Shown: piece by piece, positions 1 through 5,672 of the stretch
How positions within the stretch are numbered: the first letter of the stretch is position 1
Layout of the letters: every line of letters begins with the position of its first letter
DNA from: CBFGRU01 sp965651255
Lineage (GTDB): Bacteria > Planctomycetota > Phycisphaerae > Phycisphaerales > SM1A02
Reading direction: 5' to 3'
Assembly (NCBI GenBank): GCA_965651255.1
Contig: CBFGRU010000177.1
Span: 1 to 6,565 of the forward strand
Length of the DNA stretch: 6,565 nucleotides
The notes under the pieces: generated by a model
The model's input: only the letters and a program-made list of their open reading frames with translations
Databases searched by the model: none
Told to the model about the DNA's origin: nothing
Made by a program: the position numbers and the translations under genes

Positions 1-681
1 CGACTGAGTTCACTTGAACCGGGTGATGTCACACCATCGCTTCTGGAGGCCATGGTGGCCAACGCCCCTGTCGTTGTGCCGCATCTGCACCTGCCGCTTC
101 AATCCGGTGCCGATCGCATTCTCCGGAGGATGAACCGCCAGTACACCGTTGGCGCGTATCGCGAGATGATTTCGATGGTGAACGAAGCGCTGACCCTTGA
201 TGATCTCCCGCCGGCGATCACCACCGACATCATCTGCGGGTTTCCCGGCGAATCTGAACGGGAGTATCTCGCGACACGCTCGATCGTGGAGGAGGCCGGG
301 TTTCTCCATCTGCATGTGTTTCCCTATTCGTCCCGAACCGGAACGGCCGCGTCACGCTGGACCAATGACCACATTGACCCGGTGGAAGTGAAGCGCCGTG
401 TGCGAGACCTCATCGACCTCGAGCGTCATCCACACCATGGTCTTTCGATCCGCTTCCGCCGCCGGTTGCAGGGCCGAACCGTGCGATTGATCGTCGAACA
501 GCGCGATGCGGATCAACCATCGATGGTCAACGGCCGATGCGACCATTATGTGCGCGTTCGCTTTCCCGCGGCCCGCGTTCATCGCGGCCGGACCGTACAG
601 GTTCGTGTCAAGCGCATCACGCCGACCGCGACGGAAGGCGAACTCATTCCCACACCGATCCCGCTGCCGATTCTCGCGTGA
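1..681 (+). CDS. mtaB: tRNA t6A37 methylthiotransferase MtaB, 5'-truncated by window edge
   Basis: The reading frame is open from base 1 and ends at TGA 679-681, so this is the last 226 residues of a protein that begins outside the window. MtaB is a radical-SAM enzyme that adds a methylthio group to t6A at position 37 of tRNAs reading ANN codons. Family signatures visible in order are RLSSLEPGDVTPSLLEAM at the very start, PHLHLPLQSGADRILRRMNR, ITTDIICGFPGE, and LHVFPYSSRTGTAASRW. The last is the form typical of MtaB rather than MiaB or RimO. The C-terminal ~70 residues (from GRTVRLIVEQ) look like a TRAM-type RNA-binding beta-barrel. The missing N-terminal half should hold the UPF0004 domain and the CxxxCxxC iron-sulfur motif. 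An internal ATG at base 52 is in frame but lies inside conserved sequence, so it is not the start. The S1-like gene follows on the same strand after 67 bp. Confidence 0.88.
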   Translation, partial: RLSSLEPGDVTPSLLEAMVANAPVVVPHLHLPLQSGADRILRRMNRQYTVGAYREMISMVNEALTLDDLPPAITTDIICGFPGESEREYLATRSIVEEAGFLHLHVFPYSSRTGTAASRWTNDHIDPVEVKRRVRDLIDLERHPHHGLSIRFRRRLQGRTVRLIVEQRDADQPSMVNGRCDHYVRVRFPAARVHRGRTVQVRVKRITPTATEGELIPTPIPLPILA

Positions 682-748
682 CGCTGATACCATCACCTGT
701 TCATATCCCCCGTTCAGATTCATCGCCCCCTGAGGACCGCTGCTCACC

Positions 749-1969
749 ATGTCAACCCCCCGCCGCCCCAGCAAGGATCCCCGCACCGATCTCGACGCCC
801 GCCTCGAAGCGGAAATCGAAGCAGCGCTCGGCGACATGTCGCTCGAAGACATGCTCGAAATGTCGAACCCCACCAAGCCCAGCGCTGCATCCGGCGGCGA
901 GCGGGCCTTGAAGACCGGCACCGTCGTCTCCATTCATGGCGATGATGTCTTCGTCGAGTTCGGGCCGAAGTCGCAAGGCATCTGTCCGCTGACGCAGTTT
1001 GATGAGCCGCCGAAGGTTGGCGATCGCCTCGATTTCAACATCGATCGTTTCGATTCCGATGAGGGCATCCTCGTTCTCTCGCGCCAGGGCGCGGTCCAGA
1101 AGGCGCAGTGGGATGCGCTGGAGGTCGGCCAGGTCGTCGAAGGTCGCGTCACGGGGACGAACAAAGGCGGGCTCGAAGTCGAGATCGCCCAGCACCGCGC
1201 GTTCATGCCTGCCGGGCAGGTTGACTTGCGGCACATCGCAGACCTTGCCGTCTTCGTTGGCGAGAAGATTCCCTGCCAGATCATCGAGCTTGACAAGCGT
1301 AACAATCGAATCATCCTCTCGCGCAAGAGCGTCCTCGAGACGGAACGCGCTGCGATGCGCGAGAAGCTGCTCGAAACGCTCGCACCGGGTCAGGAACTTC
1401 GCGGCGTTGTCACCTCGCTCCAGCAGTACGGCGCGTTCGTCGATATCGGCGGAGTGGATGGTCTGGTTCACGTCTCCGACCTCAGTTACTCGCGCATCAG
1501 CCACCCGCGCGAAGTCGTGCGTGAAGGTCAGGAAGTCACCGTGCGCGTCCTCAAGGTCGATACCGACCAGGATCCCATCCGAATCTCGCTCGGCCTCAAG
1601 CAGACGATGGCCGACCCGTTCCAGGCGAAAGCCGGCGAATTCACCGAAGGCGCCACCGTCGCCGGGCGCGTGACGAAGATCATGCCCTTCGGCGCGTTCG
1701 TCGAGATCGCGCCGGGCATCGAAGGCCTCATCCATATCTCCGAAATCGCGCACGAGCGGGTGAACGATGTTCACAAGTTCATCAAGGCCGATGAAGTCGT
1801 CACGGTGAAGATCCTGCAGGTCGATGCCGATCGTCAGCGCATCTCGCTCTCCTTGAAAGCGCTCAAGGCGGAGAAGGAAGCGGAAACCAGTCGCGTCGAT
1901 GATGGCGCGATGCGTAAACTCCGCGCGAAGTTTGGTGGCGATGGCAACCTCAAGGGCGGGCTGGGTTGA
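749..1969 (+). CDS. Ribosomal protein S1-like RNA-binding protein with four S1 domains
   Basis: A 406-residue protein with four tandem S1 (OB-fold) domains at about residues 54-112, 126-193, 213-284 and 300-371. Domains 3 and 4 are the most canonical (QQYGAFVDIGGVDGLVHVSDLS and MPFGAFVEIAPGIEGLIHISEI in shape). Domain 2 carries the S1-protein pattern GGLEVEIAQHRAFMPAGQVD and ends RNNRIILSRKSVLE. S1 proteins bind mRNA at the small ribosomal subunit and help initiate translation. E. coli S1 has six domains and about 557 residues; four-domain versions occur in other phyla, so this is either the S1 of this organism or a paralog, and no symbol is given. The first ~50 residues are charged (SLEDMLEM) and outside the S1 folds; the tail after 371 is basic and glycine-rich. 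The start at ATG 749 has only a weak GAGGA at 732-736, 12 nt away. The gene ends 5 bp from the stop of the convergent downstream gene. Confidence 0.9.
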   Translation: MSTPRRPSKDPRTDLDARLEAEIEAALGDMSLEDMLEMSNPTKPSAASGGERALKTGTVVSIHGDDVFVEFGPKSQGICPLTQFDEPPKVGDRLDFNIDRFDSDEGILVLSRQGAVQKAQWDALEVGQVVEGRVTGTNKGGLEVEIAQHRAFMPAGQVDLRHIADLAVFVGEKIPCQIIELDKRNNRIILSRKSVLETERAAMREKLLETLAPGQELRGVVTSLQQYGAFVDIGGVDGLVHVSDLSYSRISHPREVVREGQEVTVRVLKVDTDQDPIRISLGLKQTMADPFQAKAGEFTEGATVAGRVTKIMPFGAFVEIAPGIEGLIHISEIAHERVNDVHKFIKADEVVTVKILQVDADRQRISLSLKALKAEKEAETSRVDDGAMRKLRAKFGGDGNLKGGLG

Positions 1970-1974
1970 TTCAA

Positions 1975-2577
1975 TCACTCCACCCCATCGCGGGAATCTG
2001 ACGACAACCGCGCGCGAAGCTCCTCCAACTCCAGCAGCGCGATCTTCTTCCCCGTGAAGAGATCCTTCGCGCGTTCGGCAATCGTCATGCTCGGCAGACA
2101 CCGCGTCAGCACGACTTCCTGCCCATCCTCTTCAAAGCGCAATCGATTCAGTCGCCCGAAGCGCGTATTCACCGTCTCGATCTTCGGCGGTTCATAGTCC
2201 GCTTCTTCCAACACCTCCGCAAGTTCTTCGATCGGCGTCCCGGTGTAGACCCGGATGTGCAGCACCACACCCCCATCGATCTGCGCTTTCGCGCCGCGCC
2301 CAACCAGTTGAGGCGCACAATCCTCGAACAGGGTCATCACTTCTTCCGCAATCTCCAGCACGCGCTGGACACCGGCGGCATACCCCCTCTCACCGAGCGC
2401 CTGCATCGCAAAGCCGCGAAGATGCTCGCGCACGCGACCGAAGCTCGGCGGCGGCGTGCCGGCCATCTTCAGTCGCTCCATGGCGGTGTGAATGGCATCG
2501 CCGATCGACGACGCCTGCCCCAACTCGTACAGTCGGGCCGCCTCGCGCGCGATCTGGTCGGTGTTGCAGCGAATCAT
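1975..2577 (-). CDS. Hypothetical protein, possibly nucleotidyltransferase-like
   Basis: A 200-residue soluble protein with no signal peptide or membrane segment. The start is set at ATG 2577-2575 because AAAGGA (2591-2586 on the minus strand) sits 8 nt upstream and the protein reads sensibly from MIRCNTDQIAREAARLYELG. The open frame continues 65 codons further upstream, but that stretch has no family-like character and crosses the divergent gene's start. The layout is a helical N-terminal part (residues 7-36 and 45-87), then APQLVGRGAKAQIDGGVVLHI (88-108, broken here only by description), an acidic helix (115-127), and RFGRLNRLRFEEDGQEVVLT (140-159). This arrangement recalls, from memory, a family of uncharacterised nucleotidyltransferase-fold proteins in Proteobacteria ('PRLVGP...LHIFAD...'). 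The resemblance is weak and unsearched, so function is unassigned. Its stop codon lies 5 bp from the stop of the S1-like gene. Confidence 0.75.
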   Translation of the reverse strand: MIRCNTDQIAREAARLYELGQASSIGDAIHTAMERLKMAGTPPPSFGRVREHLRGFAMQALGERGYAAGVQRVLEIAEEVMTLFEDCAPQLVGRGAKAQIDGGVVLHIRVYTGTPIEELAEVLEEADYEPPKIETVNTRFGRLNRLRFEEDGQEVVLTRCLPSMTIAERAKDLFTGKKIALLELEELRARLSSDSRDGVE

Positions 2578-2731
2578 GGGCGGAATCCTTTCCACGCACC
2601 CGCATGATATCTTCGGGATCGGCGAATTCCGTGTTCCGTGGGTTCTGATCGAATTGCGTGGCCCGACCGAGACGTTGATCGACCGGATGGCCCCGGCCCG
2701 ATGATGGACACTTGTGAAAGGTGACAGACTG
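2578..2731. promoter_or_regulatory. Divergent intergenic region between the hypothetical gene and the thioredoxin/MsrA-like gene
   Basis: This 154-bp gap separates two start codons pointing away from each other, so promoters for both genes should lie here or nearby. I see no convincing -35/-10 pair, operator palindrome or riboswitch fold. The two ends hold the ribosome binding sites that decide the starts: AAAGGA at 2586-2591 (minus strand) and AAAGGTGA at 2717-2724 (plus strand). The promoter role is inferred from gene arrangement only. Confidence 0.35.
2717..2724 (+). promoter_or_regulatory. Ribosome binding site deciding the start at ATG 2732
   Basis: AAAGGTGA lies 7 nt before ATG 2732. 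It overlaps the alternative in-frame GTG at 2714, so a start at that GTG would leave this site inside the coding sequence. This favours ATG 2732, which also gives a cleaner signal peptide. Confidence 0.6.
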
Positions 2732-3814
2732 ATGTCGACGCCGCTGACGATGACTGTGTTCTCGCTCCTCATCGCGGTGAGCCTGCTCCAGCCGATGCTG
2801 GGCGGTGGCGGAGCCGAGGCGCAGTCGCTCCCTGATACGCCCGAACTCGGCGACGTGACCTGGCAGCGAGATCATCAGGCCGCGCTCGCCGAATCCGCGC
2901 GGACGGGCAAGCCCATCTTCGCGCAGTTCCAGGAAGTGCCGGGCTGCGCAACATGCATCAACTTCGGGAAGAGCGTGCTGTCGCACCCGCTCCTGGTCGA
3001 AGCGATCGAGAGCGAGTTCGTGCCGTTGCTTGTGTACAACAACAGACCAGGGACAGATGCGGACCTGCTCAAGCGCTACCGCGAGCCGTCGTGGAACAAC
3101 CCGGTTGTCCGGTTTCTCAATGGCGCGGGCCATGATGTCATCGAACGAGCGGATGGCATCTGGGATCTCCACAGCATTGCATCCCGCATGGTGAAGGCGC
3201 TCGAAGAAGCAAAGTGCGAGGTACCGATGTATCTGCGTCTGCTTGTCGAGGAGTCATCACCAACCACGAAGCGCGAGCGCGCGACGTTCGCGATGTTCTG
3301 TTACTGGGAAGGCGAGGCAAAGCTCGGCGCGATCGACGGCGTCCTCGCCACCCGCGCGGGGTGGCTCAACGGTTTCGAAGTCGTCGAACTCGAGTTTGAC
3401 CCACGGAAGATGTCGTACGAGGAGTTGCTGCGCACGGCGAAACAGATGCAGTGCGCTTCGCGCATCTTCACGCGCACCGATGCCCAGCAGGCGTTCGCAG
3501 CGCCGCTCGTGGGAAGCGATGCGGTGCGCTCGAACGAAACGGCGCGCTCCGCGAGTGACGGCGATCAGTTTTATCAACTCCGTCATTCACCATTGCGCCT
3601 GCTACCGCTGACGACGTTGCAGGCCATTCGCGTTAACAGCGCCATCGGCACGGGCGGTGATGTGAGACATTTCCTCTCTCCGCGCCAATCGGAACTGGCC
3701 GCGCGACTCGCGCGGGCGATGCAGGCCGATCCCGATGCATTCGCGGAACTCGAACGGCCGATGCGCCTCGATGAACTCGCGGCGTATCAGCAGCAACTGA
3801 TTGGCGTGATCTAG
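2732..3814 (+). CDS. Secreted thioredoxin-like/MsrA-like fusion, cysteine form of the VPGUxxT (seleno)protein type
   Basis: A 360-residue exported protein. Residues 1-30 form a signal peptide: a hydrophobic core around 9-23 and a plausible signal peptidase I site after AEA (28-30). Residues ~40-160 are thioredoxin-like: TGKPIFAQFQEVPGCATC places a CxxC pair at C72 and C75, followed by SHPLLVEAIESEFVPLLVYNN. The VPG-C context matches the families I know as 'VPGUxxT family thioredoxin-like (seleno)protein', where the first cysteine position is often selenocysteine; here it is an ordinary TGC codon. Residues ~184-256 resemble the MsrA core: ATFAMFCYWEGEAKLGAI (C190 at the catalytic position of GCFWG), then GVLATRAGW and EVVELEFDPRKMSYEELL. 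C241 could act as a resolving cysteine. A likely role is periplasmic or extracytoplasmic thiol redox chemistry; the substrate is unknown. The C-terminal ~100 residues are not recognised. An alternative start is GTG 2714, adding six residues. Confidence 0.85.
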   Translation: MSTPLTMTVFSLLIAVSLLQPMLGGGGAEAQSLPDTPELGDVTWQRDHQAALAESARTGKPIFAQFQEVPGCATCINFGKSVLSHPLLVEAIESEFVPLLVYNNRPGTDADLLKRYREPSWNNPVVRFLNGAGHDVIERADGIWDLHSIASRMVKALEEAKCEVPMYLRLLVEESSPTTKRERATFAMFCYWEGEAKLGAIDGVLATRAGWLNGFEVVELEFDPRKMSYEELLRTAKQMQCASRIFTRTDAQQAFAAPLVGSDAVRSNETARSASDGDQFYQLRHSPLRLLPLTTLQAIRVNSAIGTGGDVRHFLSPRQSELAARLARAMQADPDAFAELERPMRLDELAAYQQQLIGVI

Positions 3815-3837
3815 TCGGTCGAACGCGTTCAATGATC

Positions 3838-3906
3838 GGGAGTGTGGGCGTCCCGCCCGCACGAGAGCAGTCGAGTCGTTCGTGCGGGCGGGACGCCCAC
3901 ACTCCC
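3838..3906. repeat. Perfect 27-bp inverted repeat (two head-to-head copies of a dispersed palindromic unit)
   Basis: Arm 1 (3838-3864, GGGAGTGTGGGCG...CACGA) is the exact reverse complement of arm 2 (3880-3906), with a 15-nt loop (3865-3879). Each arm is itself a short imperfect hairpin: GGGCG pairs with CGCCC around a GGA loop, extended by GTG/CAC. A further copy occurs at 5615-5641 in the orientation of arm 2. The element starts 23 bp after the stop of the thioredoxin/MsrA-like gene and ends directly against the stop codon (3907-3909) of the convergent DUF2330 gene. It could act as a bidirectional transcription barrier or mRNA end stabiliser, but there is no T-tract on either side, so it is not a classical intrinsic terminator. 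The pattern resembles REP/BIME-type elements of other bacteria. Confidence 0.9.
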
Positions 3907-5508
3907 CTACCTGTCCGATTCCGGGTCACCGACTCGACCGATGCGATGCTCATGCGGCGTAGCGGTCATGTCAAACGTGGTTGCAAAGTACGCGCCGTCA
4001 CGTTCCTCGAAGATGACACCGAGGGGGACATCGCGATCAACAATGATGTCTGTGCGCGGCCCCAGACTCTCATCTAGGAATGCAAGTCGATCGAGAAACT
4101 CCGATCGCGCGTCAACGATGCTTTGGAAGAGTTGGTTCTTTTCAATCATCTCCGTTCCAGCCCTTCGCATCTCAAACGGCGTGTTGATTGTGGTGCCGAT
4201 GCTCACTCCGCCTTCAATGTTCCTGCTGATGTCCAATGTGGTGATGCCGAGGATCATCGCAACGGCGGCCGAGATCGCGAGCATCACGATTGCGGTAACG
4301 AACCGAGCGCGGCGCTTGTCCCACAACCATGCGACGACCGGAAGGGTGATACTCAAGCCGAAACCGAACCACCAAATCATCATCCATAGGGCGTGGTCAA
4401 CGCTGATGAACTCGTGTCGATGCGGTTCAGACGCATCGGGCAGAAGCGTGATGTCGCGCTGCATGTCATCGTGATCGAGCCGGCCGTGGAGGCGCGATAC
4501 GATCGCACCGTCCCACAGCAGCGGCACGATCTGCGGATGACCGATCGTGCGCCCGGAGAAATCGCGGTTGATCGACTCGGGATCCGCTGTCACTGGAGTG
4601 TCGCGCCACCACGTCGCCAATCCTTCAGCGTGCATGCCGGTCGCTGCGAAGACGAAGAGATCAAGATCGAGCGGGTTTTCGGCCACTCCTGTTAGGCGCA
4701 TGGGATAGATGGGATGATCGGCCGGAAACGTCACGCGCAACGGCGGCTGTTGCAACACACCATCGGTCTCTGGGCTGAGGATCGCGGTGAGAAAACACCA
4801 GCCATCCGCGCGGTACGATTCGACGACGGATTGTTCTTCCTTGCTCAGAACGATGCCGTTCGCGCCGCACCACTCGCTGATCGCCCCAACATTGTCGCCT
4901 CTCAGCACATTGACTTCGTAGGGCCCGATGGGTTCAGACTGCACGATGGAGAGTCCAGGCACCATGACACCGCCGCGCGCGGTACCAAGCGATGGCAACA
5001 GCAGAAACCCGATCCCGAGCATCAGGAAGATCACGAAGAACTGCCAAACGCTTCGTTTGGTTCTGCCTTCGACATGCCCGGTGAGGATGAGGAGCGCGGT
5101 GAGCAGACTGAACCAGAGGACGAGCAGCGCAAGGCCGCCAGTGTCGTTGAGCTCACGTTTACCCAGCACGCGCGGTTGGAGCATCATCTCCAGCGTTTCG
5201 AGCGTGCCGATCGTCGCGAGGTCGATTTCCGTCGGTTCGGCGGGCAGCGGGAGAATCCAGCCCATCGACCCCGCGCCCGTGTCGATGTGCGAACCGACGA
5301 TGAGTGTTTGAACGCCGTCGCGGTGAACGATGATCGCGCTCTGCGAGCGGATGGTCGGATCCTTGCCGACCTTCTGGATGCCGAAGAACTTGCCATCCGC
5401 GTGCGCCGCATCGGACATCGTGACAAGTGCGATGACAACGACCACCCGCAACGTGATGATGCTGACGAGTCGTCCCGCCCCGTTCGCTCCGCGTGTTGTG
5501 TTTCGCAA
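3907..5508 (-). CDS. DUF2330 domain membrane protein, probable TTG start
   Basis: A 533-residue protein read from TTG 5508-5506, chosen because GGAGGA (5520-5515) lies 6 nt upstream; an in-frame ATG at 5556 has no such site and would give an overlong 16-residue-extended N-terminus. Residues 14-32 are a signal-peptide core with a good cleavage site after AHA (35-37). DUF2330 features are SQSAIIVHRDGVQTLIV, SMGWILPLPAEPTEI, GPYEVNVLRGDN (195-206), PLRVTFPADHPIYPMRLT (256-273) and DLDLFVFAA. Four further hydrophobic segments lie at about 125-144, 154-174, 373-396 and 402-425, so the middle domain and the first domain probably face outside. About 108 residues follow the last segment, of unknown type. 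DUF2330 has no settled function; it occurs in exported proteins of Planctomycetota and some other bacteria. The gene is bracketed by copies of the palindromic repeat, one abutting its stop codon TAG. Confidence 0.85.
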   Translation of the reverse strand: MRNTTRGANGAGRLVSIITLRVVVVIALVTMSDAAHADGKFFGIQKVGKDPTIRSQSAIIVHRDGVQTLIVGSHIDTGAGSMGWILPLPAEPTEIDLATIGTLETLEMMLQPRVLGKRELNDTGGLALLVLWFSLLTALLILTGHVEGRTKRSVWQFFVIFLMLGIGFLLLPSLGTARGGVMVPGLSIVQSEPIGPYEVNVLRGDNVGAISEWCGANGIVLSKEEQSVVESYRADGWCFLTAILSPETDGVLQQPPLRVTFPADHPIYPMRLTGVAENPLDLDLFVFAATGMHAEGLATWWRDTPVTADPESINRDFSGRTIGHPQIVPLLWDGAIVSRLHGRLDHDDMQRDITLLPDASEPHRHEFISVDHALWMMIWWFGFGLSITLPVVAWLWDKRRARFVTAIVMLAISAAVAMILGITTLDISRNIEGGVSIGTTINTPFEMRRAGTEMIEKNQLFQSIVDARSEFLDRLAFLDESLGPRTDIIVDRDVPLGVIFEERDGAYFATTFDMTATPHEHRIGRVGDPESDR

Positions 5509-5514
5509 GGCCTG

Positions 5515-5520
5515 TCCTCC
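5515..5520 (-). promoter_or_regulatory. Strong ribosome binding site selecting a TTG start
   Basis: On the minus strand GGAGGA is placed 6 nt before TTG (5508-5506) of the DUF2330 gene. It is the strongest Shine-Dalgarno match seen in the window. The upstream ATG at 5556 is preceded by GAACCACGCAACCG, which has no such match. Confidence 0.6.
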
Positions 5521-5613
5521 GCTGCACCGTCGTTCGATTCGTTCGCACCGTCGCATCGGTTGCGTGGTTCGTCAAGTCAAGGGGCATGGGTTCACATCCG
5601 ACCGATCGTCGTG

Positions 5614-5642
5614 TTCGTGCGGGCGGGACGCCCACACTCCCC
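5614..5642 (+). repeat. Third copy of the dispersed palindromic repeat unit
   Basis: Bases 5614-5642 are identical over 29 positions to 3879-3907, the second arm of the inverted repeat and its flanking bases, in the same orientation. The internal hairpin is GTG(5617-5619)-C-GGGCG(5621-5625), loop GGA, CGCCC(5629-5633)-A-CAC(5635-5637). It lies in the divergent region between the DUF2330 gene start and yceH, ending 30 bp before the yceH ATG. It may therefore fall within the yceH promoter or leader. Confidence 0.88.
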
Positions 5643-5672
5643 GACCCGTGATCGCCCGTCCTACCCTTCCCC

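Noticed and set aside
752..2101. A 449-codon open frame on the minus strand opposite the S1-like gene
   Set aside because: It mirrors the codon pattern of the S1 gene in GC-rich DNA, has a charge-heavy composition without domain features, and also runs into the real convergent gene at 1975.
2640..2715. A sigma-70-like promoter (TTGATC with a weak downstream GATGAT)
   Set aside because: The -10 match is poor and such partial matches arise by chance; no specific promoter is claimed.
2578..2772. A 65-codon N-terminal extension of the hypothetical minus-strand gene
   Set aside because: A ribosome binding site supports ATG 2577, and the extension would overlap the start of the divergent secreted protein.
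2936..2975. A possible selenocysteine site in the VPG motif
   Set aside because: The codon is TGC and no in-frame TGA occurs, so selenocysteine insertion is not needed here.
2390..3172. A 260-codon minus-strand open frame crossing the divergent region
   Set aside because: It overlaps two supported genes in other frames, crosses their intergenic region, and its translation shows no family motif or domain feature.
3838..3906. A classical intrinsic terminator or a CRISPR repeat
   Set aside because: There is no T-tract on either side of the hairpin, and there are only two inverted copies with no series of direct repeats and spacers.
3832..4077. Short open frames running through the repeat (81 and 210 codons)
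   Set aside because: They are translations of the palindromic repeat and the antisense of the DUF2330 gene; such reading frames through this repeat are artefacts.
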